A DNA stretch of 64,000 bases from Bacteroidaceae bacterium (GCA_017940565.1 JAGAYH010000021.1:72363-136362); one strand, 5' to 3'; counted from the stretch's first letter, positions 34,662-43,789 are shown. Numbers and translations: made by a program. The notes: generated by a model not told the origin, from the sequence alone.

Positions 34662-35111
34662 ATGAGGACAAAATTAGTTACACTGCTTATTCTGCTCACA
34701 TGCAGTTTCAGTTTCAGCAGTTGCGACCGCGACGATTACGACGAAGATTATCTCGAAGGCATCTGGTGGAGCGTTGACGACTATTACGACGTCATCCGGC
34801 TCAATCTCAACCGTAACGGCATGGGAACTTGCGAAGAAACCTATTACGACCGCTACGGCTATGCCATCGGCTCCGACCTCGACTACTTCGAGTGGAACGT
34901 CATTAACGGACGCATCCACATCTACTTCCTCAACGGAGGACGTTTCTACGGAGACGAATGGATATGGGACTACCGCATCAAGAACGGCCACACCGTCATC
35001 ATCAACGGACGGCGGTTTACCCGCGAAAAGAGCTACTACGACGACTGGTGGTACGACGGTTACTATTCCAAGAAACATCAGCCCGACGCTCTGGCGGGCG
35101 CCAAAGAATAA
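34662..35111 (+). CDS. Small acidic, aromatic-rich lipoprotein
   Basis: A 149-aa lipoprotein with signal MRTKLVTLLILLTCSFSF and lipobox FSSC. The mature part is unusually rich in Asp and Tyr (DRDDYDEDYLEGIWWSVDDY; YDDWWYDGYY). It resembles lipocalin-like or META-type small beta-barrel lipoproteins of Bacteroidales by size and by the Trp-rich start, but I do not recognise the family. The start follows a promoter by 24 nt. The next gene follows by 10 nt. Confidence 0.75.
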   Translation: MRTKLVTLLILLTCSFSFSSCDRDDYDEDYLEGIWWSVDDYYDVIRLNLNRNGMGTCEETYYDRYGYAIGSDLDYFEWNVINGRIHIYFLNGGRFYGDEWIWDYRIKNGHTVIINGRRFTREKSYYDDWWYDGYYSKKHQPDALAGAKE

Positions 35112-35121
35112 TCCGTTAACA

Positions 35122-35838
35122 ATGCCCCAACTGCACAGCGCGGAACAACTGGAACGGCAGGCCATCCGAATGGGTATCCTGCCGTTCTTCACACATGCCA
35201 TTCCGCAATTTTCCATTGAAGAGTTCACCCCCCGGGAACTATGGTTCAACGACGAACACGAAGGCCCCTGGGAGTGGAAAGGCCCCGTCATCGGCTACGG
35301 TAGCCTGGCCTATGGCAAACTGTTCCAGAACAAGGCAGCCTACGTCCGTCTGGACCTCTATGCCGACCTTGCCAACTGGCGCCGCTCGCAGTGCCACCCC
35401 TCACCCGACGAACTCCACATGCTACAGGTGCTCCGGGAACACGAGTCGCTGCTGTCGAAAGAGCTGAAAACGCTCTGCGGTTACCAACAGCCACGGGCCC
35501 CGCGCCGCAATCCGCTCGAAAAACTCCTCGACGCTGAAGCCCGCCGCGTGGTAAAACCCCAGCGGTCGGAGCGCGAGGCCTTCGACACCGCCGTCACCCG
35601 CCTCCAGATGGACGGACTCGTGGTCATAGCCGATTTTGAATACCAGCACGACAAGAGCGGCCGTCCCTATGGCTGGGGCATCGCCCGCTACACCACGCCC
35701 GAGGCCATGTATGGCCAAGAATTCCTCCGCGCCGCCGAAGGACGCTCGCCCCTGCAATCGCGGCAGCACCTCTTCGACCACCTTGCGGAGCTGCTACCAC
35801 AAGCCACACCGGCACAAATCCAAAAATTTTTAGGATAA
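35122..35838 (+). CDS. AlkZ-related (winged-helix) protein
   Basis: 238 aa. The N-terminal part reads GILPFFTHAIPQFSIEE and PWEWKGPVIGYGSLAYGKLF; the middle has LSKELKTLCGY, and near the C-terminus DGLVVIADFEYQHDK and YGWGIARYTTPEAMYG. I recognise this arrangement as an AlkZ-related protein, a relative of the HTH42/AlkZ DNA glycosylases that unhook interstrand crosslinks. Whether this short form has glycosylase activity is unknown. It is co-transcribed with the lipoprotein and ends at a strong terminator. Confidence 0.7.
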   Translation: MPQLHSAEQLERQAIRMGILPFFTHAIPQFSIEEFTPRELWFNDEHEGPWEWKGPVIGYGSLAYGKLFQNKAAYVRLDLYADLANWRRSQCHPSPDELHMLQVLREHESLLSKELKTLCGYQQPRAPRRNPLEKLLDAEARRVVKPQRSEREAFDTAVTRLQMDGLVVIADFEYQHDKSGRPYGWGIARYTTPEAMYGQEFLRAAEGRSPLQSRQHLFDHLAELLPQATPAQIQKFLG

Positions 35839-35855
35839 GACCTCACACCGCCCGC

Positions 35856-35894
35856 AACCGCGCGGCATCTGTATTTGAGATGCCGCGCGGTTTT
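35856..35894 (+). terminator. Terminator after the AlkZ-related gene
   Basis: A 15-bp stem AACCGCGCGGCATCT / AGATGCCGCGCGGTT with a 7-nt loop and a TT tail. The core GCGCGGCATCT is shared with the terminator at 43720. Confidence 0.8.
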
Positions 35895-35967
35895 GCATGG
35901 CCATCCTGTCCGCCAAGCCCTGCACCGGCCAACCACCCCACGAAAATGAGTCTAATGGAAACGAAAA

Positions 35968-36030
35968 CGCATTTGGAGCCCCCCAACTCCGCTTTCGTTG
36001 TGCTTAAATCCGTTTTCGTTCCCCAAAAGC
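35968..36030. repeat. Phased 21-bp repeat array H (3 units)
   Basis: Units at 35968 (CGCATTTGGAG), 35989 (CCGCTTTCGTTG) and 36010 (CCGTTTTCGTTC), in the gap between the AlkZ-related gene and convergent tRNA-Pro. Apart from the terminator, nothing else is seen in 35839-36119. Confidence 0.8.
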
Positions 36031-36119
36031 GATACATTGAACGATCTGATAAGCTTTTTGCAGGTACAAAAAAAGAGTCGGAAAACATAAAAGCGCTTTC
36101 CAACTCTATTAACCCTCAG

Positions 36120-36194
36120 TCGGGGTGACTGGATTCGAACCAGCGACCACACGCCCCCCAGACGCGTACTCTAACCGGGCTGAGCTACACCCCG
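36120..36194 (-). tRNA. tRNA-Pro (GGG)
   Basis: A 75-nt cloverleaf. Acceptor CGGGGTG pairs with CACCCCG, discriminator A; D-loop with AGCCCGGTTAGA; anticodon stem CGCGT/GCGTG with loop CTGGGGG, giving anticodon GGG; T-arm GCTGG TTCGAAT CCAGT (one mismatch-tolerant pair). CCA is not encoded. Confidence 0.95.
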
Positions 36195-36234
36195 AAATCT
36201 TGTCCAAGTCTTGCGACCCTTTCAAAATCGAGTG

Positions 36235-36242
36235 CAAAAGTA
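36235..36242 (-). promoter_or_regulatory. tRNA-Pro promoter -7 box
   Basis: TACTTTTG on the minus strand, 40 bp upstream of the tRNA 5' end. Confidence 0.5.
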
Positions 36243-36275
36243 GCGCTTCTTTTTCAATTATCCAAATTTTATCCG

Positions 36276-36283
36276 TATTTTTG
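36276..36283 (+). promoter_or_regulatory. aroA operon promoter -7 box
   Basis: TATTTTTG, 27 nt before the aroA ATG at 36311. Probably drives the whole run to tsaE. Confidence 0.55.
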
Positions 36284-36310
36284 TACAAGTTTTTTTCGAA
36301 TACAACGAAA

Positions 36311-37546
36311 ATGAGTCCTTACATTCTCCATGCGCCCGTCAGCCTGAGCGGCACCGTCGCTCTGCCCCCGTCGAAGAGTCTCTCGGCGCGGGCTCTCATC
36401 ATCAATTGGTTGGCAGGCGGGAAGCTCATGCCAGACAACCTGTCAGATTGCGACGACACGTTTGTCATGCGCCGCGCCCTGGAGCACCCTACTGAGGTAA
36501 CCGACATCATGGCCGCCGGCACTGCCATGCGCTTCCTGACGGCAGCGTTCGCCGTATCATCAGGAGAGAAACTTCTCACAGGCACGCCGCGCATGCTCCA
36601 CCGCCCCATCGGTGTTCTCGTGGACGCCCTGCGCAGTATGGGCGCCCAAATAGACTACGCAGGTGATACGGGTTTCCCCCCATTGCGCGTGAAAGGCCGC
36701 AGGCTGGAAGGCGGATGCGTGGAAATGGACGGCCACGTGAGTTCGCAGTACACCTCGGCCCTGCTGATGATTGGCCCGATGATGGCGAACGGATTGCACC
36801 TGAAGTTAAAAGGCACCGTCGTGTCACGCCCTTACATAGACATGACGCTGCAACTGATGCACCATTTCGGAGCTGAGGCAGAGTGGACGAGCAAGAGCGA
36901 ATTGGAGGTAAAACCCATTGCCTACACGCCCCGGCCTTATACCGTAGAGAACGACTGGAGTGCCGCCTCCTATTGGTATGAAGCCGTAGCACTGTGCCGC
37001 GACAGCCAAGCCTGCTTAGCCCTGCCCGGACTGCACGTCGACAGCCTGCAAGGCGATGCAAAGGTTCAGCAACTGTTCCAGCCTCTGGGGGTGGAAACAA
37101 AATTGGTGAACGGCAGGCACTATATATATAAAGGTAGAGTCACCACCCACCGCTATGAAGTAAACTTGGAAGAACAGCCCGATTTGGCGCAAACCGTTGC
37201 CGTCACCTGTGCCATGCTCGGCGTGCCATTCAGCATTACAGGGCTGCAAAGCCTGCGCATCAAAGAAACCGACCGCCTGGCTGCACTCAAGAGTGAACTT
37301 CTGAAACTTGGACGTGACATCACCATTGTCGGAGACGACACGCTCCGCTGGGACGGCCACACAGGATGTGGCATGACCGACCCCTCCATCGACACCTACG
37401 ACGACCACCGCATTGCCCAGGCCTTTGCTCCGAGCGCATACTGCATTCCGCGACTGACAATCAATTATCCTGAAGTTGTAACCAAGTCATACCCGAATTA
37501 CTGGAACGATTTGCGACAAAAAGGGTTTAATATTGAAGAAAGATGA
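36311..37546 (+). CDS. aroA: 3-phosphoshikimate 1-carboxyvinyltransferase (EPSP synthase)
   Basis: Joins shikimate-3-phosphate and PEP. 411 aa, slightly short for the family. Motifs: LPPSKSLSARALI (17-29), AAGTAMRFLTAAFAV, and IKETDRLAALKSELLKLG near the C-terminus. The frame continues upstream into tRNA-Pro, but the promoter at 36276 and family alignment place the start at 36311. The 3' end overlaps the next gene by 4 nt, beginning a long operon. Confidence 0.95.
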   Translation: MSPYILHAPVSLSGTVALPPSKSLSARALIINWLAGGKLMPDNLSDCDDTFVMRRALEHPTEVTDIMAAGTAMRFLTAAFAVSSGEKLLTGTPRMLHRPIGVLVDALRSMGAQIDYAGDTGFPPLRVKGRRLEGGCVEMDGHVSSQYTSALLMIGPMMANGLHLKLKGTVVSRPYIDMTLQLMHHFGAEAEWTSKSELEVKPIAYTPRPYTVENDWSAASYWYEAVALCRDSQACLALPGLHVDSLQGDAKVQQLFQPLGVETKLVNGRHYIYKGRVTTHRYEVNLEEQPDLAQTVAVTCAMLGVPFSITGLQSLRIKETDRLAALKSELLKLGRDITIVGDDTLRWDGHTGCGMTDPSIDTYDDHRIAQAFAPSAYCIPRLTINYPEVVTKSYPNYWNDLRQKGFNIEER

Positions 37547-37926
37547 AATTTTTACTGCTAATTATTGGCATTGCCTTCCTCTATTTCTATCTCTCCAAAC
37601 GACAGCCAAAACAGGTGAAGCGCATTCCCAAGAAACCCGACTGCGATGAAACCGGTTGCGGTGTGGATTGCTTTTGCGACGAAGCCACATTGAAACGTGC
37701 GGTAAAAACTGACGTCGTCTATTTCGACGATGAAGAACTTGACGCATACAAAGGCATCGGGGCCGACGACTATACCGAAGAACAAACGGAACAATTCAAC
37801 GAGGTGCTCACAACCATGCGACCCGGGGAAGTTGCCGACTGGCTGCGCAGTCTGGAACTGCGCGGTATCAACCTGCCAACCGCGCTGAAAGACGAAGCCC
37901 TCATGCTTATACAAGACCAGAAATGA
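37543..37926 (+). CDS. Membrane-anchored small protein with a Cys cluster
   Basis: 127 aa that I cannot assign to a named function. A single N-terminal helix (FLLLIIGIAFLYFYL) is followed by a basic stretch and then Cys34, Cys39, Cys43 and Cys45 in CDETGCGVDCFCDE. The rest is acidic (DDEELDAYKGIGADDYTEEQ). The Cys group could bind a metal or Fe-S cluster. It overlaps aroA by 4 nt and the metal permease by 4 nt, so it is translated between them; a link to metal handling is inferred only from this. Confidence 0.75.
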   Translation: MKFLLLIIGIAFLYFYLSKRQPKQVKRIPKKPDCDETGCGVDCFCDEATLKRAVKTDVVYFDDEELDAYKGIGADDYTEEQTEQFNEVLTTMRPGEVADWLRSLELRGINLPTALKDEALMLIQDQK

Positions 37927-38732
37927 CGGAACTGCTGCAATACACTTTTTTCCAGAATGCCCTGTGGGCCTGCCTGCTGACAGGCATTGTCTGCGGGCTC
38001 ATCGGCACCTACATAGTGACCCGCCGCATGGTGTTCATAGCCGGCGGCATGGCCCATGCCTCACTCGGCGGTGTAGGTATCTGCGCACTGATGGGATGGC
38101 CACCCGCCGCAGGAGCCGCCATCTTTGCCCTGCTGACAGGTTACGGGGTGGAACGCCTCAGCCACCGCCGCGAAATACGCGAGGACTCGGCCATTGCCAT
38201 GATGTGGGCCTTCGGCATGAGCATTGGCGTGATGTGCACCTTCCTATCGCCAACATTCCTGCCCAGTTTGTCAAATTATTTGTTCGGGAACATACTACTT
38301 TCCACAACGGCCGATATTGTATTCCTTGGCATACTGGCAGTGGTAATGAGTCTTTTCTTCTACTTGTTCTTACCGCAAATTGTAGCTATTGCATACGATA
38401 TAGAGTTTGCACGCTCTCAAAAATTACCAGTAGAACGATTCAACTACATTCTCATCAGTCTGGTCGCACTAGCCATTGTGGCCAGTTTGCGCACGGCCGG
38501 CATCGTCATGGTAATATCCCTGTTGTCCATCCCCCAAATGACGGCAAACTTGCTCAGCCGCACCTTTGCCGGCATGGCCTTATGGTCAGTCGGTATCTGC
38601 ATCATCTGCTGCCTGGCCGGACTCGTTGTTTCGTATTGGCTCAATGTGCCCAGCGGTGCGGCAGTCATTCTGATAGCAATTATCATTTACATGGTAGTCC
38701 GCACAATAAAAACGGCCTTTCGCGGTTTATAA
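37923..38732 (+). CDS. Metal ABC transporter permease (ZnuB/MntB type)
   Basis: 269 aa with about eight membrane helices and the ABC-3 family sequence GTYIVTRRMVFIAGGMAHAS near the N-terminus. The family moves Zn, Mn or Fe through the inner membrane with an ATPase and a binding protein. Neither partner is in this window, so the permease is an orphan here. Its start overlaps the Cys-cluster protein by 4 nt. The TAA stop (38730-38732) is in the same frame as the following porW gene. Confidence 0.88.
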   Translation: MTELLQYTFFQNALWACLLTGIVCGLIGTYIVTRRMVFIAGGMAHASLGGVGICALMGWPPAAGAAIFALLTGYGVERLSHRREIREDSAIAMMWAFGMSIGVMCTFLSPTFLPSLSNYLFGNILLSTTADIVFLGILAVVMSLFFYLFLPQIVAIAYDIEFARSQKLPVERFNYILISLVALAIVASLRTAGIVMVISLLSIPQMTANLLSRTFAGMALWSVGICIICCLAGLVVSYWLNVPSGAAVILIAIIIYMVVRTIKTAFRGL

Positions 38733-38750
38733 GTAATAGAGAAAACATAT

Positions 38751-41687
38751 TTGGTGAAACAGTTACGCAACATATTGGCTTTGATGCTGCTTGCCATGCT
38801 GCTGACGTCGTGTGCTACACATAAGAACACGGCCTCAACCCGTTGGTGGAAGAGCTTTAAGTCGCGATACAACACCTATTTCAACGGGCACCAAGCCTAT
38901 CTCGAAGGCATGCAGGCCAAGGCCGAAGGCAATAAAGACAACTTTACAGACTTTCTGCCGCTGATGATGGTAAGCAACAAGTCCTCAAAAGATTTAGGTA
39001 AGGGCAACTTTGAAACGACCATTACCAAATGTGAGAAAACCATCAAGCTACATTCCATAAAGAACAAGCCAGAATATAAACGTGGGCATCGCTTGACCGC
39101 AAAAGAAAAAGCGTTCCGGAACCGCAAAGAATTCAATCCGTTCCTGAAGAATGCCTGGATACTCATGGGTAAGGCGCAACTGCAACGCGGCGAGTACATA
39201 GAGGCGGCATCAACCTTTGCATACACCGAACGGCTCTACCGCGACCAACCTCAAGTGGCTAACATTGCCCGCTCACTGGCTGCGCTATGCTACACACAAC
39301 TCGACTGGTTCTACGATGCTGAGGACCTCCTGAACAAGGTACGCCGCGACAGTGTACCACGGGCGGCACGACGACCCTACAACACAGCTCTCACCAACCT
39401 ACACCTCCGGCAAAAACACTGGAAAGAAGCCTTGCCTTACCTGAAGCAAGAAGTCAGCAATATGCCACACGGCATTCCTCGCGCCAGAGGTTATTATCTG
39501 CTGGCACAAGTGTATCAAACCTTGAACATGAAGAAGGAGGCCTACAAATCGTTGCAAAAATGCCTGAACCAAAGCCCGCCTTACGAAATGAAGTTCAACG
39601 CCCAAATCATGCAGACTGAAGTCATGCCACAGGGCGACAACAAGAAAAAACTGGCCAAACTTAACCGAATGGCCCGCAAGCCTAATAACAAGAATTACCT
39701 TGACCGCATCTACTATGCCATCGGCAACATATACATGGCCATCCCGGACACGAGCAAGGCCATTGCAAGCTATGAAACGGGCAACGAAAAGTCGGCACAG
39801 AACGGACCGGCCAAAGCCATATTAAATCTAAACCTCGGCGACATCTACTGGACCATGCAACGCTTCGACAAAGCACAGCGCTGCTACAACACGGCTCTCG
39901 GCGCTTTGGACAAGGAACATCCGCGCTACGAAGAAATAAGCAAGAAGACCAAAACTCTGGACAAACTTGTTCCCTACACCAACGAGATATTCCTTCAAGA
40001 CAGTCTCCAGACATTGGTCCGCATGCCTGAAAAGGAGCGGTTGGCTGTCATTGACAAACTTATAGAATTAGAGAAAAAACGCCAAAAGGAAGCGGCCAAG
40101 GCTGCCGCCGACTCGATTGCCCAAGCCCGCGAAGGCAGACAAACAGGCGGTTCAAACAATCGTCCCACAACCGATGACAAGACGGCTAATGCCAACTCAG
40201 GCGGAGCTTGGTACTTCTACAACCAACAATCTGTCATGCAAGGCGCCGACCAGTTCAAGAAACTGTGGGGTAACCGTAAGAACGAGGATAACTGGCGACG
40301 TATCAACAAAACCGTACTTGCAACCCAAGACAGCGAAGGCGTGGACTATGAAAAAGAAGACTCCATTGAAAATGCCCGTTTGAATGCACTCAACGATTCT
40401 ACAGCTACCGATTCCACTTTGATCGACCAAGGTGATGCGGCTCAGAACGACTCCCTTGCCAACGACCCGCTGAAGCGCGAATTTTATCTGGCTCAATTGC
40501 CTTTCACAGAAGAACAGATGACAGCATCAAACAACAAGATAAGAGATGCTCTGTTCCCTGCCGGAGTAATCGAAAAAGATGAGCTGGAAAACTACCTGTT
40601 GGCCCGCAACACGTTCATGCGGCTATACACCGAGTTCCCCGAATACGAACATCGCGACGAACTCCTATACCAACTCTTCCTCTTGGAACTTCATTGGGGA
40701 AGCAGCGGCAGCGCCAACATCTACAAGAACGAATTAGCGGCATCCTACCCCGAGAGCCCATACACTCTTCTCATTACCGCCCCCGACTACGAAGAAAACG
40801 CCCGCTTTGGCAAACATTTGGAAGACTCGCTCTATACGGCCACGTACAATGCCTACCGCATGAACGACTACACCACGATGGAAGAAAACTGCGCCATCTC
40901 CAAGTCGAAATACCCTCAGGGCGAAAACCGCGCCAAGTTCATGTTCCTCGATGCCATGACCCTGCTCCACAAAGGCGACACCAAGGGCTTCACCGAAGGA
41001 CTCCGTGAACTGGTCAAGACCTTCCCTCAAGACAACATCAGCGAGTTGGCCGGAAGCATTGTCAAGAGTATCGACGAAGGGCGCGTTCCCGGAAGCGACG
41101 GCTACGACATCGGTTCCCTATGGGGCAACCGAATCAACTCTGCCGATGCCGAAGCCGATGCCGCCCTGAAGCAAGACTCCCTCACAGCCGACCGCAACAC
41201 CAGCTTCGTCTTCATTCTCCCTTATGCCAACGACTCCATAGACGAAGGCAAGTTGCTCTACGAAGTGTCACGCTTCAATTTCACCAACTTCAGCGTTCGT
41301 AACTTTGAAATCGAGCTGGTCCAGTCAGGCACCACAGGACAGCTTTGTCTGAAAGGCTTCCTTTCCTTTGACGAAGTACACCGCTATCAGCAGGACATTT
41401 ACAACGACTCCGCATGCCACGTCCTCCTGAAACACATCAAACCCGTGCTGATTTCCGAACATAATCTCCGGCTCATTGGCATCAAATATACAGCCGCAGA
41501 CTACGAAAAATTCTATCAGCAACATTTCGTCCCGAGCAAAGTCAAAGAAGACCTGAAAATAGACCAAGATCCATCCAATTTCATTTGGGATGAATTCCAA
41601 GAAGTCAAAGACGGCGACGATGACGACTCCAACAATAACACCTCCGACGACGTTGACATCGAAGACGACGGAGGCGAATGGTACTAA
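38751..41687 (+). CDS. porW: T9SS lipoprotein PorW/SprE (TPR)
   Basis: A 978-aa outer-membrane lipoprotein. The signal MVKQLRNILALMLLAMLLTSC has a canonical lipobox. It is followed by WWKSFKSRYNTYFNGHQAYL, a segment typical of SprE/PorW, and many TPR-like helices. A coiled Lys/Glu/Ala segment (about 425-470) precedes a second TPR block, and the C-terminus is acidic (DDDDSNNNTSDDVDIEDDG). In Flavobacterium and Porphyromonas these proteins connect parts of the type IX secretion machine. No ATG precedes the signal; the start is TTG at 38751 or GTG at 38754. PorX is encoded 18 nt downstream. Confidence 0.85.
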   Translation: MVKQLRNILALMLLAMLLTSCATHKNTASTRWWKSFKSRYNTYFNGHQAYLEGMQAKAEGNKDNFTDFLPLMMVSNKSSKDLGKGNFETTITKCEKTIKLHSIKNKPEYKRGHRLTAKEKAFRNRKEFNPFLKNAWILMGKAQLQRGEYIEAASTFAYTERLYRDQPQVANIARSLAALCYTQLDWFYDAEDLLNKVRRDSVPRAARRPYNTALTNLHLRQKHWKEALPYLKQEVSNMPHGIPRARGYYLLAQVYQTLNMKKEAYKSLQKCLNQSPPYEMKFNAQIMQTEVMPQGDNKKKLAKLNRMARKPNNKNYLDRIYYAIGNIYMAIPDTSKAIASYETGNEKSAQNGPAKAILNLNLGDIYWTMQRFDKAQRCYNTALGALDKEHPRYEEISKKTKTLDKLVPYTNEIFLQDSLQTLVRMPEKERLAVIDKLIELEKKRQKEAAKAAADSIAQAREGRQTGGSNNRPTTDDKTANANSGGAWYFYNQQSVMQGADQFKKLWGNRKNEDNWRRINKTVLATQDSEGVDYEKEDSIENARLNALNDSTATDSTLIDQGDAAQNDSLANDPLKREFYLAQLPFTEEQMTASNNKIRDALFPAGVIEKDELENYLLARNTFMRLYTEFPEYEHRDELLYQLFLLELHWGSSGSANIYKNELAASYPESPYTLLITAPDYEENARFGKHLEDSLYTATYNAYRMNDYTTMEENCAISKSKYPQGENRAKFMFLDAMTLLHKGDTKGFTEGLRELVKTFPQDNISELAGSIVKSIDEGRVPGSDGYDIGSLWGNRINSADAEADAALKQDSLTADRNTSFVFILPYANDSIDEGKLLYEVSRFNFTNFSVRNFEIELVQSGTTGQLCLKGFLSFDEVHRYQQDIYNDSACHVLLKHIKPVLISEHNLRLIGIKYTAADYEKFYQQHFVPSKVKEDLKIDQDPSNFIWDEFQEVKDGDDDDSNNNTSDDVDIEDDGGEWY

Positions 41688-41705
41688 TCAAAAGCACATT
41701 CAGAA

Positions 41706-43256
41706 ATGAGCAACGGACATCTACTCTGGGTTGACGACGAAATCGAAATGCTGCGCCCGCAGATTCTTTTCCTACAGAACAAAGGCTACGACATCGTAAA
41801 AGCTACCAACGGCGCCGATGCCGTCGACCTCTGTCAAGAGCAACACTTCGACCTTATCCTTCTTGACGAGAACATGCCCGGTCTCAGCGGCCTCGACACG
41901 CTCCAACGCATCAAAGAAATCCTGCCCGCCGTTCCCGTCGTCATGGTCACCAAAAGCGAAGAAGAAGACATCATGAACCAGGCCATCGGCGCCAACATAG
42001 CCGATTACCTCATCAAGCCTGTCAACCCAAACCAGATTCTCCTGACACTCAAAAAAAACATTCACCAGCAGGCCATTCAGACCGATGTTGTGCAGACCAA
42101 CTATCGCCAAGAGTTTGTCAGTCTGGGCACCCACATCAGCCAGGCAAGCACATGGCAAGACTGGATTGAACTCTACAAGCGTCTCGTCTATTGGGAGCTT
42201 GAACTGGCCGAAGTCGGCGGCGAAATGCGGTCCATGCTTAAAATGCAAAAGCAGGAAGCCAACAACGATTTTGCCAAATTTATCCGCCGCAACTACGAGA
42301 ACTGGATTGACACTGAAAACGGCGACCGCCCCATGCTCAGCCCCGACGTAATCAAACAACGCGTCTTTCCGCTCCTCAATCAAAACGAGAAAGTCTTCCT
42401 CATCGTCATCGATAACTTCCGCTATGACCAATGGCGCTCCATCTTGGGCGAGATTTCCGAGTTTTTCACCTTTGAAGAAGAACTCTACTACAGCATCCTG
42501 CCCACAGTCACCCAATACGCCCGCAACGCCATTTGTGCCGGGCTCATGCCATTGCAAATCAAGCGCATGTATCCTGACCTATGGATAGAAGAAGGCGAAG
42601 AAGAAGGAAAAAACCTCAACGAGGCCCAGCTCCTCCAAACCCTCATGCAGCGTTTCCGGCGCAACGAGCGCCACGCATACTACAAACTCAACGACTCTGT
42701 GGCCGTCGACAAACTGCTGGGGCAATTCAAAAACCTCCTGCACAACGACCTCAACGTTCTTATCATCAATTTCATCGACATTCTGTCGCACGCCAAGACC
42801 GAGCACCAGATGGTTCATGAGCTCGTCGGCAACGAGCAAGCCCTCCGCAGCATCACCCTCAGCTGGTTCCGCAACACATCCATCCGTCAGCTGTTCCAAG
42901 CCATGGCTCGCAGCGGCTACAAAGTCATCATCACCACCGACCACGGCAGCATTCAGGTTGACAACCCCATAAAAATCATCGGAGACCGTGAAACCAACAC
43001 CAATCTCCGCTTCAAAGTCGGCAAAAACCTCAACTACACCTCCAAGGAGCTCTTTGAGATACGCCAGCCCCAGCGTGCCGGTCTCTCTTCGCCCAACCTC
43101 AGCAGCACCTATGTGCTCTGCACCGGTGACCACTTCTTTGCTTACCCAAACAACTACAACCTCTACGCCGCACGCTACACCGGCAGTTTCCAACACGGCG
43201 GAGTGTCAATGGAAGAAATGATTATTCCTCTCATCACCATGACCCCTAAACCTTAA
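41706..43256 (+). CDS. porX: PorX: response regulator with alkaline phosphatase (PglZ) domain
   Basis: 516 aa. The receiver domain (1-120) has the acidic pair Asp10/Asp11, phosphoacceptor Asp54 in LLDENMPGL, Thr82 and Lys104. The C-terminal alkaline-phosphatase-superfamily domain shows VIDNFRYDQWRS and TTDHGSIQVD, with metal-ligand Asp/His residues. In Porphyromonas gingivalis PorX controls type IX secretion genes together with PorY. Its place directly behind porW supports this identity. No histidine kinase is encoded nearby. Confidence 0.92.
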   Translation: MSNGHLLWVDDEIEMLRPQILFLQNKGYDIVKATNGADAVDLCQEQHFDLILLDENMPGLSGLDTLQRIKEILPAVPVVMVTKSEEEDIMNQAIGANIADYLIKPVNPNQILLTLKKNIHQQAIQTDVVQTNYRQEFVSLGTHISQASTWQDWIELYKRLVYWELELAEVGGEMRSMLKMQKQEANNDFAKFIRRNYENWIDTENGDRPMLSPDVIKQRVFPLLNQNEKVFLIVIDNFRYDQWRSILGEISEFFTFEEELYYSILPTVTQYARNAICAGLMPLQIKRMYPDLWIEEGEEEGKNLNEAQLLQTLMQRFRRNERHAYYKLNDSVAVDKLLGQFKNLLHNDLNVLIINFIDILSHAKTEHQMVHELVGNEQALRSITLSWFRNTSIRQLFQAMARSGYKVIITTDHGSIQVDNPIKIIGDRETNTNLRFKVGKNLNYTSKELFEIRQPQRAGLSSPNLSSTYVLCTGDHFFAYPNNYNLYAARYTGSFQHGGVSMEEMIIPLITMTPKP

Positions 43257-43267
43257 AAGTATTTTTC

Positions 43268-43687
43268 ATGGAAATACACATCAGCAACCTCCAACAAATC
43301 GCCCAGGCAGCCCGCACTTTCATCCGGCTCATGCCCGGACACACCATCTTCGCCTTCTACGGCACCATGGGAGCCGGCAAGACCACCTTCATCAAAGCCG
43401 TCTGTGAGCAACTTGGAGTGACCGACGCCGTTGCGTCACCATCATTCGCCATCGTCAACGAATATGCCCTGCCCCAGCCTGGCCACACCATCTACCACTT
43501 CGACTTCTACCGGATCAACCGCCTCTCTGAAGTCTACGACATTGGCTACGAAGACTACTTCTACAGCGGTAACACCTGTTTCGTCGAATGGCCCGAACTC
43601 ATTGAAGAGTTATTGCCCCTTGACACCGTGCGCATCCGCGTCACCGTCAATCCCGACCAAAGCCGCACACTGCAAATCGACTTATAG
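43268..43687 (+). CDS. tsaE: tRNA threonylcarbamoyladenosine biosynthesis ATPase TsaE
   Basis: An ATPase needed with TsaB, TsaC and TsaD for the t6A37 tRNA modification. 139 aa, normal length. Walker A is GTMGAGKTT (32-40), followed by SPSFAIVNEYALP and the family motif HFDFYRINRLSE, then CFVEWPEL. Last gene of the aroA-porX run; the PorX-TsaE adjacency occurs widely in Bacteroidota. A strong terminator follows. Confidence 0.94.
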   Translation: MEIHISNLQQIAQAARTFIRLMPGHTIFAFYGTMGAGKTTFIKAVCEQLGVTDAVASPSFAIVNEYALPQPGHTIYHFDFYRINRLSEVYDIGYEDYFYSGNTCFVEWPELIEELLPLDTVRIRVTVNPDQSRTLQIDL

Positions 43688-43719
43688 AATCACTGCCACA
43701 GTTCAAGCCCTGCGCATCC

Positions 43720-43764
43720 CGGCGCGGCATCTCTCTCGATTGAGATGCCGCGCCGATCTTTTTA
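43720..43764 (+). terminator. Terminator after tsaE
   Basis: A 14-bp stem CGGCGCGGCATCTC / GAGATGCCGCGCCG with an 8-nt loop, then ATCTTTTTA. Confidence 0.85.
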
Positions 43765-43789
43765 CATCGTCGCTACAGAAACACTAAAT

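Noticed and set aside
36125..36310. N-terminal extension of aroA
   Set aside because: It would run through tRNA-Pro and a -7 box; family alignment begins at 36311.
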